Assembly: GCA_033063855.1 (NCBI GenBank)
Contig: CP093830.1
Coordinates: 4,836,854-4,900,853 of the forward strand
Source of the DNA: Smittia aterrima
Lineage: Eukaryota > Arthropoda > Insecta > Diptera > Chironomidae
DNA length: 64,000 nt
Direction of reading: 5' to 3'
In this document: piece by piece, positions 1 through 12,552 of the stretch
How the letters are laid out: every line of letters begins with the position of its first letter
Position numbering within the stretch: the stretch's first letter is position 1
Notes under the pieces: generated by a model
What the model was told of the DNA's origin: nothing
The model's input: the letters and a program-made list of their open reading frames with translations, nothing else
Database searches by the model: none
Position numbers and translations under genes: made by a program

Positions 1-1251
1 GAGTAACAGTATTGTTAACATCGGTCTCGTTGATGTGCGCTTCATCTTCATCATCTTTTATGTCCAATGAACCGAGTTTGCTTTCATCGAAGCTCATCTT
101 TTGATGACAATACTTCGAAGAACCTTTGAAGTTCTCCGAAGCGTCGTGGTCGATGATCAACGGGGGATAATAGAGGAGTCTTGAGATGAATGATGTGGAA
201 TTGAGGATGGGAATTTGAATAATTAAATCTTTTCCTTACCGAAACGTCGTCTCGTTCTCATCCTCTCCATCAAGCATGTGCGAATGCTTTTCAACGAAAA
301 ACTTTTCAGGCATCTCGACTCCAATAGCAAGCGATTGCAGTAAAAGACCAGTCAGATTCTTAAAGTCTTTGGCAATATCAGCAATGTGCTCTCGGAATCC
401 TGGCAGCGGCTGTTGGCAAATGATTCGTGCTCGTAAATCATTGAAAGCAATATATTGGATAGTAATCTCAACGAACCTCTTCCGGAAGCTTTAAGTTGAG
501 CGTGCAGATGTTGTAAGCGTGTCGAATGTCCTTCGTCTTGCCATCGAAGCGTTCCTGGCCCGGCTTCACATATCCGTGATTTCCCGTTTCGCTGTTGCGT
601 AAGTAAAGCTCCTTCGTTTCTTCTGGCAAGCGACAAAAATCATCAAGATGATGATAGACTGTATTCAACTGAAAGCGAAATTGATCTGTCAGATTATGTC
701 GTAGAGAGCGGGAGAGAAAGATCAACCTTCTCTTCGGGAATCCCATGATTCACAAGCATTGCCATTCCTTTTGTCTGCAGAGCTTTGGCAAGTTGTACAG
801 CCACACGATTGACGACAGATTTCACTGGACATTCCTCAGTCCCTTAGAAAATAAAACGAAATAAAGAATGCGATGTTAGTTTTATCGCAGTTTGATATTC
901 TAGGTTTAATTGGCTTTGGCTATTTAATTACAGTTTCGTTATGCTCGACTTCTATCACGCAATTAACTAAACGTAAGTGTCTGGGTTGAGGTCAGACCGA
1001 GATTGCAGAAAATATCTCACGTGAAGAGAGGACGAGACAGTTAATGGAACTTTGTTTTTTATTATGACTCATTCAATCGCGAGCAAGCGAGCAAATGTAG
1101 AAGAAATAAAATCATTAATGTGTGAATTAAGATGAGCACGGAGTAATTAGTGAACTTGAAATTTTGTCGCCTCACCAAATGATACATCGATGATCGGAAT
1201 TTGATTTTTCGACAGCAAGGTGTCCCTATCGATCGTAGGTGATTTGAGCAT
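1..1251 (-). CDS. Isopenicillin-N-synthase-like 2-oxoglutarate/Fe(II) dioxygenase, 3' part outside window
   Basis: Five exons join in phase: 1251-1176, 842-727, 668-477, 409-240 and 179-1, giving 244 codons before the window edge. The start codon opens MLKSPTIDR and is followed by the family's N-terminal signature NQIPIIDVSF. Next come a DIOX_N region (KGMAMLVNHGIPEEK), the stretch LNTVYHHLDDFCRLPEE and the central EKHSHMLDG..RLLYYPP block. The family is about 320 residues long, so the C-terminal third, with the last iron-binding His and the 2OG-binding Arg, is missing here. Members are presumed cytosolic Fe(II)/2OG oxygenases; substrates of the insect forms are not known to me. Oddity: where relatives have the iron-binding H-x-D after the LLYYPP block, this protein reads HINETDVNNTVT, so the first ligand may be altered. 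It is divergent from Vha55, with about 700 bp between start codons. The family call is firm; activity is uncertain. Confidence 0.85.
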
Positions 1252-1847
1252 TGTTATATGCTTGGGGACGGAGTCAGCTTCACAACTTAAATGGAGTCAC
1301 ACAATACAGCAGAAAATAATAAAGTTAAAGGCACAGAGAATTGTTCGAGGCACTTGTGGAACTAACTTGTCACGAAATTCTGTCGTAATTGTTCATTTTT
1401 TTGCTTTAAAAGATTCATCAAAGTCCTTATCTCTACTGTATCTTATCTATCTACAAATCTAGCTGACGAATTTGTGAATAAAAACACTTTAAAAATGCAC
1501 AGACTTTATATAAAACAGATAATCGTGCAAGAATATTTTATTTGAGCTTGAAGTAAAACTTCGCTCGACCGAATGAACAACATCGCATTCGGAGAAATTT
1601 AACTAGGCGGACAAAGTGACGTTGACGTTAGGGATGCAGCTCGAGGTCATTGACCCATATAAGAAATTAGCAAAGTCATTGACCTTTAGATTTAATGGTT
1701 TCTTAGAATTTCTTTCATTTCATTTTAAGCAAGCAAAGCGAAATTCTGAGCAGTTCAATTTTTTCAAGTTTAACGAAGTTTTGACGAATTTTCAAACAGC
1801 GGTTCAAAAATATTTGAGATATTTCTTCACGGTCCCTTCGTTTTGGG

Positions 1848-1855
1848 TCATGTGA
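1848..1855. promoter_or_regulatory. M-box/E-box-like site upstream of Vha55
   Basis: TCATGTGA lies about 95 bp upstream of the Vha55 start codon. MITF/TFEB-type bHLH factors bind TCATGTG or TCACGTG, and Drosophila Mitf is known to control V-ATPase subunit genes. A second E-box, CACGTG at 1018-1023, lies inside an intron of the divergent dioxygenase gene. The motif is seen; the regulatory role is inference. Confidence 0.4.
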
Positions 1856-1949
1856 TAGATTCGATTCAAAGTATTCACTTGCGAAAAAAGTCAGAGTTGA
1901 AATAAAATTTTGTGGATAAAGACAGAAGCTGAAATAGAAGCGTTTGAAG

Positions 1950-3957
1950 ATGTCTTATTCATCAGGATTAACACCGCGTCAAGCTGCGCAGGAGCATGTG
2001 CTGGCTGTTTCTCGCGATTTCATCTCACAACCGAGATTGAGTAAGTTGAAAGAAATTTTCTTAACTTTTTTTTATCAACATCGTCAGATTGCACAATGAA
2101 GGATTCTCGAGATCTTAGTCACGAGTTCAGCTTTGAAGACAAAGTTTTCCTTTTGTTCTCATGGATTTTCTTTCGATTGATCACAAGATTCCGATAGAAA
2201 GTCTTAAGACTTAAGAAAAATCAATAAAGTTGATCTTAGGATCCTTTTGAGACTTCAATTGAATCCTTGCAAACATTCTGACACGTCAAGACAATTTCGT
2301 TTTTGATTTCCAATATCAATTGACAGTCAAAATGTCTTGGAAGCCGTGACTCGTGCATCTTTTTCGTAAATCATGTGATCAAATAGAAAATTTCCAAGTG
2401 ACGTAGAAAATCTTCTAAACATCTAATTTCTTTCAGCTTACAAAACCGTGTCAGGTGTCAACGGTCCCTTGGTCATCTTAGATGAAGTTAAATTCCCTAA
2501 ATTCGCCGAAATTGTGCAATTGCGTTTGGCCGATGGAACAGTTCGTTCAGGTCAAGTTCTTGAAGTCAGTGGATCAAAGGCTGTCGTTCAAGTCTTCGAG
2601 GGAACATCAGGAATTGATGCCAAGAACACAGTTTGCGAGTTCACTGGAGATATTTTGCGCACACCAGTCTCTGAAGACATGTTGGGACGTGTGTTCAACG
2701 GATCAGGAAAACCCATCGACAAGGGTCCACCAATTCTTGCTGAAGATTTCTTGGATATCCAAGTGAGTTTCATCTTAATTTAAAATTTCATTTTCAATTT
2801 TAAACATCTCTTTACTTTTAGGGTCAACCTATCAACCCATGGTCACGTATCTATCCCGAGGAAATGATCCAAACTGGTATTTCTGCCATCGACGTCATGA
2901 ACTCCATTGCTCGTGGACAGAAGATTCCAATCTTCTCAGCTGCCGGTCTCCCTCACAATGAAATCGCCGCTCAAATTTGTAGACAAGCCGGTCTCGTCAA
3001 GGTCCCCGGAAAGTCAGTCTTGGACGACCACGAAGACAACTTCGCTATTGTTTTCGCCGCTATGGGAGTTAACATGGAAACTGCTCGTTTCTTCAAGCAA
3101 GATTTCGAAGAGAACGGTTCAATGGAGAACGTTTGCTTGTTCTTGAATTTGGCTAACGATCCAACCATCGAACGTATCATCACTCCTCGTTTGGCTCTCA
3201 CAGCCGCCGAGTTCATGGCTTACCAATGCGAGAAACACGTTTTGGTCATTCTTACTGACATGTCCTCATACGCCGAAGCCTTGCGTGAGGTCTCAGCTGC
3301 CCGTGAAGAGGTTCCCGGACGACGTGGTTTCCCTGGTTATATGTACACTGATTTGGCCACCATCTACGAACGTGCTGGACGTGTTGAAGGACGAAACGGA
3401 TCAATCACACAGATTCCAATCTTGACTATGCCTAACGACGATATCACTCATCCCATTCCTGATTTGACTGGATACATTACCGAGGGTCAAATCTACGTCG
3501 ATCGTCAACTCCACAACAGACAAATCTATCCACCAATCAACGTGTTGCCATCGCTTTCTCGTTTGATGAAGTCTGCTATTGGAGAAGGTATGACACGTAA
3601 GGATCACTCTGATGTGTCGAATCAGCTTTATGCTTGTTATGCTATCGGTAAGGACGTCCAAGCCATGAAGGCTGTCGTCGGTGAAGAGGCTTTGACACCC
3701 GATGACTTGTTGTATTTGGAATTCTTGACAAAGTTCGAAAAGAATTTCATCGCCCAAGTGAGTTTAGAAGTCATGTTTCAATAGCGAATTGGAATTTTAA
3801 TTCGATTTTTATTCCGCAGGGTAACTACGAGAACCGTACCGTATTCGAGTCATTGGACATCGGATGGCAGTTGTTGCGTATCTTCCCGAAAGAGATGCTT
3901 AAGAGAATTCCAGCTTCGATCTTGGCCGAGTTCTATCCAAGAGATTCACGCCATTAA
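1950..3957 (+). CDS. Vha55: V-type proton ATPase subunit B
   Basis: Four exons (1950-2040, 2437-2762, 2822-3757, 3820-3957) encode 496 residues, the normal length for subunit B. The start MSYSSGLTPRQ fits the family, and the body is near-invariant: TYKTVSGVNGPLVILDEV, SAAGLPHNEIAAQICRQAG (about residue 180), GYITEGQIYVDRQLHNRQIY and RKDHSDVSNQLYACYAIGK. Subunit B is the non-catalytic nucleotide-binding partner of subunit A in the V1 head. It helps drive proton pumping into endosomes, lysosomes and, in insect epithelia, across apical membranes. Codon use in the large exon is visibly biased to C-ending codons, as expected for a strongly expressed gene. A poly(A) signal AATAAA sits at 3977-3982, 20 nt past the stop. 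Its 5' neighbour is divergent. Confidence 0.98.
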
Positions 3958-6900
3958 ACGCAATCCACAACCAACAAATAAAATAATCTTAGCTTTTTTT
4001 TCTTTCATCGTTGCTGGCGTCGTAATCCTCTTACATCATCATAATAAATGAATGGTAAGTCGGATCGTTTGGAGAGGCTTTCGAGTGTTCACTTTTGGAG
4101 TTAATTGGATCTTTTTTTCTTTCTTCCCCTCTCTTCCTTATGCTTACAGATTTCCTGATGCAAAATGGATAATAAATCGTTAATAGTTAAACTGTATGTC
4201 TTCAAATTATAGTGTTTTGAATGTTTGCATAAACAGAAAAGAGGAGAGAAAAGAAAATTATTATTATCCAGTATTTTATCAATTGTTCTTGGTTTTCCAT
4301 CGTTCATCGCATTCCATCAAATCAAAATCATTTCTTCCCTCTTTCTTCGTTTTGATTAATTAAACAACTTGTGCGAGCAAACTTAACTCGGATGTTTTTA
4401 CTTTTGTCTTTTTTTCGGAAATGATTAACGAAAATTCAAATTGTTTATTTCGTTGAAGAGAAAATGATAAATCGTTCGTTTACTGTAAAATAAAGAGAAA
4501 TGTATCGAGTAGAAGATAAAGAGAAAATATAAAATATAAATACTTAATGAAACGAGCATGCTTTACAATTTCCTTTCGAAAAGTATATGAAAGGAAATGT
4601 TGGTAATTCGCGTCATGGATCAAAGGAAAAATTGAAAGGATTAACATTTCAAGTGAAGATTTGACTTCTCAGAAATTCTTTTAAAACCTTTTTTCCACTT
4701 CCCAGAACCAAACCGAGCTTCATTATGCAAATCATTCCGATTCAAAACCTATTGAAGACTTAGTTGAATTTTCAATCGAATCAATATTTAACATACACGA
4801 GTGAGCTTTGAAAGCTTTTCTTCTACGAAAATCATTTGTGATGACATAAGCCGAACAAATTCTTCCGAGAAATTTCTTCTCAATTTTAGAAACGGCGTAG
4901 ATGTTTATTCATGAAAGCTTTTGTCGATTTAATTTTTATCTTTTTTAAACTTCCGGTCTTCGTGCATTCACGACGTGAAACCCTCTAACAGTTGAAAGCT
5001 CCAATCAATCTCAGACGTTGCGGGAATCCTTTAAGAAGCTCATTTTCAAATGGATTCCTTAATCCTTCTAATTCTTGAATAAAAAAAATATTTGAAATTC
5101 AGCTTCACCCCACGACGTGGCTTTAACCCAACATCTAATCAGCAAAGGGTTCAAGATTGTCAACTTAAAGCTCATAATTTAAACGGCATTCAAATGGCTT
5201 TATGGTCACCATGGGTAGCTGGATTTTGAATAGATTCGAAGTGATTTCATTTACGAACGTCTCCGTTATCTTCATAGTCGTCCTCCTGAGGAGATGAGAG
5301 ACGAGCTTGCCAGCCAATATTAACCATTTCTTTGCGCTTTCCGCTTGGCGTGCTTTAACAGACACGAGATGATTGAGTCGAAAATTGAGAAGAATATTTG
5401 GAAGGCGTGCTGTGTCGGTTTCGTGCTGATAACGGAAACATGAAATGATAGATAATTGCTTATTTCTATGGGGCTTTCGCTGCGTACTCGACGAGCGTTC
5501 GGCTTTTGCTTTCAGATGATGATGATGATGCGAGAGAGTGAGAGTTATTTGAAGAGAAGGAGGATGTAGGAGACAAGCGTAAGAACAACAAGGAGGTTCA
5601 CTCACAAAGGCATCGAAATGTTTAACTTTTCAATTTAATCACATTAAAGTCAGGAGGAGAGAAAAAAACTTTTCATCAAAGGCTCTTTTTCTGGTCGAGT
5701 TTTTCTTTTCTCTTTGCTTTTCTTCTTTTTCTTCACATTTTTTTTCGCACAAAATTGACTCAACTCAAAGCAGACCTTCGAAGATGCCCCGAACTTTTCC
5801 TTTATTCGAAGCCTCGCGGAATTAAATAAATTTGTTTGCTTGAAAGATCGAGAAATAAAAATAAATAAAACGAAATGTGAATGAAAGGAACGCGACTATT
5901 AAAGCGTAACATTCTTTTATCGAGTTGATTTCGTTTGTGAACGAGAAATTTTCAATTGACTTAGCATCAGCGCTCGTTTTCCCAAACGGAACTCAGCTCG
6001 AAATATTAATTCCGGCATCGAGTTGTTTTTTTCTTGTCGACGCAGCAAAATGAAATCAAAAGGAGGAAAAGGCGGCGACGCTATCGGGAATGTTCCAAGT
6101 ATTAAGCAAATGATCGGGATGTATGTCGGATGAGTGTCATAAATCACATTACTTACTGAGCTGAGGCATCATGAGCTAGGAGGAATGACTAGAAAAGTCT
6201 GTTGAAAGCAATCACATTTCCTTGGATGATGCTTCTAAAGAGAGGAAGAAAAGCATCCGTTTATCCGCTGAAAGCTCAGTTACATCCGATGTAAACTTTT
6301 ATCTGACAGCATTTCTCTCTCGCCCGTTTACCAGAAGAAAAGCTCTCGAAAGAGAATGAAGCTCCGTCGTGTCGAGGAAGAGAGAAGGAAAATCAATAAA
6401 AGTCAATTGCGAACGAAATAAAACTTTCAGTGTGCTTTTGAAACGAGACCTACAGCATGACTTTTAATATTTATGCTTCGTCGGGGGTGGTTCTGCAACG
6501 TTTTTTTTTCTTTCTTATTCTGGTTTTAATGAAGACAAAGAAATCTCGGCATAAATCATTGAGCATCCTTTTTTTAGTATCGTTTTGCCCCTCCATTCTT
6601 CGGCCGACCGTCTTCCACTTCGTCTTGATTTAATTGACATGTCAGAAATAATTATGATAAAACGATCCTTTTGTTCACGACACCGCCAAAGTGGCAAACT
6701 TATCAAGTACTTTTCAATCAATCTATTCCGATATTCTCGCTATCCCTTCCTCTCATTCCACTCGTTGCCGCCTCGATCTTTGCCAAAATCGGATTACCCT
6801 CATATATCTTCTCTTCGAACTTTGTTTCCAAAAAAAAAATATTTTTTTTATTAGATTTTTCGTGCTCCGCTCGTTTTCGATTAAGGAGTCATCGCTGATT

Positions 6901-9900
6901 CTATCACGTGCTTTATGGCGCGTTTGAGACGAGAACTTTCGAGATTTGCTGTTGAGAAACGTAAATTGAATTTCGTATGGTGTCGTTGCTTTTACATTGC
7001 GGCTGCAAAATAAAAAAAAATATTGAAGGAAGGAGGCAGAGAGAGCAAAAGTTCCTCAAGTGTTCTCAAGTGTGAGATATTTTTCTGTGTGCTCGGTTGG
7101 GAGAAGGCAAAACTATGCTCGAAGTTGAGTGGAACTAGGGTCGGGGTCGGGGATGATATGATGTGGAGAGGTGAAGACGATGAATTTCTTCCGCTTGCTC
7201 CATCTTTAAAGCATTTGTTAAACTTTCTAATCCCAGCTTCTCTTCTCCTTACTCCTCTGCATGCATAATCGGCCGGGCATCTTCTTAAAGTCACCTTAAA
7301 GTATTAGGGACAGCTTAAACGCTGCAAGGGATTTGCTTGTTTCAAAATTGATCCGAAAGGTAGGCGAGGAAGGAAGTAGAGAGAAGAATTATATTTTAAA
7401 ATAAGCAGTGGGAAAATTGGTCCCTCGATACTTTATCGATGTAAACAAACTTGTCGCTCTCATTCCTCCGAAGTCAAATAAACTTTTAAACATCAACATC
7501 ATGTACAAGAATGGAAAAGCAATTTCAGTACAGCATGTTTAAGCGTAACGTTGTCAAATGAATCAGTAAAAGTGTGCGGAGGTCGTTTTAGGGCTGGGAC
7601 GATGAGGAAGTGAGGGAGGACAGCCAGAATACTTTATTTGTACCTTCTCGTTGTCATCGCTTGCTTGCTTACTTTTCGTTTTTGTTTGTCTCGCGACGAA
7701 ACACAACTGTTTATGGAGCATATTGAGCATGAAGCACAACGCAAAACAACTTAAGATATTCAAAGGCATGGGAAGGAGCTCAAGTCTCGACACGATGAAA
7801 TTGTGCTCGAAAAAAGTTTCTTCTTTCGTTCCTCGTCGTCGCTCGTTTTAAAGTAGATTTTAAGCAGCATCTTATGGGTCATGAGATTTCTTTCTTTTTT
7901 CCGCTACTACCTAGAGCTTTCGTTTCTTCCCTTCTCATCCACACAGCATCTTTAAGTGCTTTATCATCGTGAGTGAGTTAGAGAGTGAAAGACACACTTG
8001 TCACTAATTACATAGGCACTCGATCATTATTGTTTGTGAAGCTCAAGTTCCATTCATAATAAAACGAGCCCAGGATAATAATCTTAAAGGAAAAGCGATG
8101 GAAATAGAAAGAGGAAAGAATCAAGTCAATCAGGTCAGAGGAAAAGGAAGGCGATGATGATGTTATGCCCGAAAAGAGAAAGGAGAAAAAAAAGAATCAA
8201 GCTGCTTAGTAACGTAAACTCGGAGAAGAAGCAAAAGCAGTAAATCGTAGTAATTATTATTGAATCATTGTGCCCTTAAATCAGTTACGACTTACAAGCG
8301 AAAGGAAAAACTTGATTTCCGTATCAGAAAAACATGCAATTATTCAACCGTAGTGGATTCTCCTCCATCCACTTCATCTTTAACTTCATCTCTGCCGTCT
8401 CGTTTTTCATTATATTCCTACTTATGGCTGTCTGAAATGTTTATACGATTAATGCTTAATATATTCTCATACAAAAATTCATGCATCGTTTTATTCGTAA
8501 TATGAAAAGAGGGGAGAAGAGGCAAATCAAAAAGCTCCCAGGCAAAAATGATTCAGCGAGCGTCAATCGTTTTGGAGAGTGAGATACACAAAGTTTGTGT
8601 ATGGCGGCGGTTGTTGGGTGTCATGTGTAGAGAAGACTAGAAAAAGGAGAATGAGAGAGAAAGGGAAGCTGGAAATTGAGCATAAAAATATTTTTGCAAG
8701 TTTCATTCAATCCGAAAATGACATCAGCTGTAAAGCTCTTTAGCAAAAGCGTCGTCGTCGTCTGAGCAAAAAAAAAGAGAAAAAAATTGTTATACGAGGC
8801 CCCGAGGAAAATCATTTCATTGCTCCCCCGGTTACACACTCAAAGAACGCTCCTCGATCATATCAGCAGTAACTTCGTCGTTTGCTTTCAACCCTCACAC
8901 ACGACAATTGCGACGAGATTTATGTTCATGACGTGATTTTCAAACGCACCTCAAGAAAAGCAATAAAGCTCCGAAAATGAGCTTAATGTCGCTTACACAA
9001 TTCTTACCCTCCTACATACAGAAAGCCCTCATGCCTCCGCCCAAAGCACGTCGCCAAAATTTTCCGAAATGATCCCGAAAAAAACTTTCTTTCCACCTTC
9101 AAAATTTCTCGCTTTTGCTTTATTTGTTTTCCTTTCTGATTTTTCTCTCTCTTGGTAATTCAGATTGCTTGAAAATCCCTTTTGAGGAAAGAGATTCGAT
9201 TGGAGTGGTGGGGAAATCGATATTAATTAAGTTATATCAATTTCGGTTTCTGTTAATTGGAAACTTTGGAGTTTATTTGATTTCGCGTGGAAAAGCCACA
9301 AGGGTCGGGAATTTTAATGCTCAATGATGCTCAATAAAAATAATTATCGCCGCATTAATCGGAGGAGAGAAAGGCCCATAAAGGTGTAACGAGATATCGC
9401 TCGAAATTTTTCTTTTTCTTCTTTTTTCTTTTCGCATTTACAGTGGTGAACCATTGTTAAGTTAACCGAGGTAGAATTTATGTTCGCTCCATCCTGTTTA
9501 TCCTCTCTTAATCCACTTAGTTAGATAAACGATTGTGATGGTCCTTTTTCGTTCTGATACCTACACGATTCTTGCGCTCGAATAATAAGAGAGGTGGATG
9601 AAGGCGACATATATCACAAATGACCTCACTTCACAAAATAATTTCAATTTCCATCAGATTTACTTGCCGAGAGAGAAGGAAGAAAGTTCTTCACCCCAAG
9701 ATAGATTTACTTGGGGATTCAGAGTTTTATTTTTGGATAAATTAAAACTTCCAAGATTATTTTGCTCTCTCTCTCAATGTTTCTTTCGTTCTCTGACTTA
9801 GACTCGGTGGATTGCATAAATTTCTTGAGGGGGTGATTCGATTAGGTTCTTCGTCGCTTTTTATGCGGAAAGTTGCTCAGGAATTTTCATCTTGCTCGAA

Positions 9901-11165
9901 GTATCTCTCGCCCTCTTGCTCGCTCACTCACTCTGTTCATTTTCAATTAATTGGGTTTTTGGCATCAGTTGAGTTTGTTAAAGTTTCTTTCGTTTTTCTT
10001 CATTTTCATTTAAAAAGGGTACTCGTTCGTTCCTGTTTAATCTTTATGGCCCGGTAGGGGCGAGAGAGGCGATTGGGGACGGAATATATTAAAAACACTT
10101 TTCCTTCCGCTCTTCCACCAACAGCTCCTCGACAACAATTGATTGTGTTTGACTATACACTGTCACTTCATTAATAATCTAAAGAAGTCAATCAGGCAAC
10201 CAAAGGAGCCGGGAAAGTTGGAAAAACTAAATTGCTTAGAAGCTCCTACATTAAAAAGCTTTATGAATAATATAAAGCGACTCAACAATCCGGGTGACTT
10301 GGGATTGATGGGGATGGAGGCGAAAGGTGAGAAACTTCCTTCCGCTCGAACATTCTCTTGTTGTATACGAAGGTTTGTAAATCATGAATAATCTGTTGTG
10401 TGCAAAGTATGAAAAATTGCTTTATTGTCGAGCGATGAATGGAGCTTGAAAGGCAAATGCAATAATTACATCTGTTCATGGGTGATGTTAAGGGGAAGCT
10501 GAAATTTCCGAAGCTTCCTGATTTTATTCACGAGTGCGACGTGACGGGCGAACGGAGTCTGTTAGCCTCGAGCTCTATTTTGGAACACGACGTTCAATTA
10601 CGTGTAAGCTCTCGAGTTTAACTATGTTCCTCGAAGAAAACCGTGATTTTCCAATTTCCCAAATCAAATACAAATTTTCATGGCGAATTTTTTATTTCGC
10701 TTCGCTTTATTTTCTCATTCAAACCGTTTTTACACGCAATTTATTTTAAGAATTCCTGCAATTTGGGAAACAATTAATCTAAACTCATAAAAATAAACAA
10801 ATTTTTCAGCTCAATTTTCCTTTTAATTTGACGCAAAGAAGAAGGAATAAGAGAGGAGAAATGAATGTGAAGGGAAGTGTCTCTTCGTTTAATCATCTTG
10901 AAAGCTCCTTTGGCTCCAAGGTTACGAAGCTTTTTAATTATAATTAACATTAAAGAAATTGTTAGAAACCTTTCCATCAAAACCCAATTTTCACGCTTAC
11001 TTTGTCTCTCCCCTCCAACTGTATACACATGTGTCGTTAAAACTCCCTCGACAACAATTTCTTCACATCTTCTTATCAACATTTCCTTCATCTCGTGGGA
11101 AATAAAATTAGATCTTGAGAGGCGGCGTAAAGGGTTTCTTATTTGGAATCGACTTCGTGAGCCTC
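3958..11165. other. 7.2 kb gene desert between Vha55 and Mlf
   Basis: After the Vha55 3' UTR I see no coding exon, tRNA or mobile element. Open frames of up to 146 codons occur (for example 5165-5605 on the minus strand), but they are low-complexity, start at non-ATG codons or lack family motifs. The stretch is AT-rich with scattered purine- or pyrimidine-rich runs, a short (GAT)n run near 5515-5530 and one clean inverted repeat at 4568-4598. It may hold distal regulatory DNA or non-coding RNA; nothing in it is decisive. Confidence 0.6.
4568..4598. repeat. Perfect 10-bp inverted repeat, 11-nt loop
   Basis: Arms ATTTCCTTTC (4568-4577) and GAAAGGAAAT (4589-4598) are exact reverse complements around an 11-nt loop. 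Pairing does not extend outward, so it is too short for a microRNA precursor. It lies about 600 bp past the end of Vha55. Confidence 0.6.
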
Positions 11166-12552
11166 TTACTGGTGGTGTTGGCTTTGTTGACCTTTTACTT
11201 TCGAAGAACGATGATGCTTTCTAGATTGTGGGTTGTATGGATGTGGATGCAAGCTGTAAAGTAAGGAGAGATAAAAAATTGTCGAAGATTAAAAAATGGT
11301 TCACATCAAAAAGAATCGAAAAAGGATGGAGTTGTTTAATTTATAAACGGGTCGACCGTGGCTTGCCCTCCTCATCTCTTATTCATTAAACGAATGCTAT
11401 CTTACAAACCTTGGCTCAATTTCATGACGCTGTGATCTTCCGGGAAGAGCAAGTGGCGAAAGTGACGGCGGTCGAGTCTGATACGAGCGACGTGGCGTAA
11501 CCAATCGATTGCCATACTGGACTTCTTCGGAACTGGAGATTTTAACGAAGATTAGTTTTGTTCGTGAGCAGTTTATTTCTTAGTGAACTATTTTCTCAAG
11601 TTTGTTAGACGATAATTGTAGAGACTTTGCCGTTAGATGCTCGAGCGGCGGAAAGGGATTTTTTTGGAAAGGGAAAACGAAAATAAACATTTTTTACTTA
11701 CGAGTGAATAGCCGGCAAAGGTTCTGATGAAATTTCTTCAATAGTAGCTCTTGGACGACTGTGTTCGATGGCCCGCAACGGTTCAGTTGAAATTTCTTCG
11801 ATAGTAGCCCTTGGACGGCTACATTCAATAGCTCGCAACGGTCCGGATGAAAGTTCTTGTATCTGTGGACGTGAGCGATTGCCGACAACAGCTTGACGAG
11901 CTTTTTGTTGGAAGTCACGTTCAAACTCTTCTGTGTCAGACTCATCAAGATTAATGAAATCCTCGCGTTCTTCGCGTTCGCCTGTATGCAAATTTTGTTC
12001 CTTTTCGACAACGTGACCTTTCTCTCCGAGATGATGACCGATAGCCATCTTCTTCTTGCCAGTCGTCGAATCTTGAACTGTGTGACGTGTTTCCTTCAAT
12101 CCACCAGGACCTTTACGAACTGAGCTTGTCTCGTGATAAACTTGGGGTCGACCATCAGATCCAGAAGACATCACAGAAAATACACTACTGCTGCTATATG
12201 AAACGCCATTTTCTGGTCCCGACAACAATCGATTTAAATTCATTCCAGGAAATTGTGGTCCACCTCCGTGCATCATCATCTGAGATCCCATTCGCGGCAG
12301 TAATCCGAATCCACCTCCCATGCCACCAAGCATTCTAAATGGATCTGTTAACATGTTGCTCATCATATGATTTTGCATTTGACGCATTGAATTCATTGTA
12401 TGTCTACGAGAAAAATTCAAAATAAATAAAAATGAAGGAAAGAATCGAAACAAAAGTTTTTGTTTTCTGTTTTCTTTTTAAATTAAGATCTTAACTCACC
12501 CAAAAATTGGATCTTCTTCAAGATCAGCGAAGAAGAAGTTCGACATCGACAT
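11166..12552 (-). CDS. Mlf: Myeloid leukemia factor (MLF)
   Basis: Four exons (12552-12500, 12403-11702, 11532-11410, 11253-11166) give 321 residues, close to Drosophila dMLF. The start MSMSNFFFADLEEDPIFG leads into the Met-rich N-terminus (MNSMRQMQNHMMSNMLTDPF) and the MLF domain with PQVYHETSSVRKGPGG, KETRHTV and GKKKMAIGHHLGEKGHVVEK. An acidic segment with EEREDFINLDES follows. The tail is basic and rich in His and Ser, ending in SQHHQ. MLF proteins shuttle between nucleus and cytoplasm and stabilise transcription factors such as RUNX/Lozenge together with DnaJ/Hsp70 partners. The exon 2 frame holds three tandem 18-residue repeats, listed separately. The gene is divergent from LIPT1 across about 650 bp. 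Confidence 0.95.
11701..11866 (-). repeat. Three tandem 54-nt coding repeats in Mlf
   Basis: The end of Mlf exon 2 encodes three consecutive 18-residue units. The first reads RPQIQELSSGPLRAIECS, the second RPRATIEEISTEPLRAIEHS and the third RPRATIEEISSEPLPAI; the second and third units differ at very few residues. Common core: I-x-E-(L/I)-S-x-x-P-L-x-A-I. The repeat boundary falls next to the splice donor, so the last unit runs up to the exon end. Confidence 0.8.

Noticed and set aside
5513..5531. (GAT)n and similar simple repeats, including (CT)n near 21390 and (ATCA)n near 30400
   Set aside because: Short microsatellites typical of insect intergenic DNA; no array structure or flanking inverted repeats.
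5165..5605. 146-codon open frame on the minus strand in the first desert
   Set aside because: It uses a non-ATG start, has low-complexity His/Ser/Arg composition and no domain or splice context. Chance openness is more likely.
11694..12011. 105-codon minus-strand frame inside Mlf
   Set aside because: It overlaps Mlf exon 2 in another frame. The Mlf frame has the conserved domain and correct splice phases.
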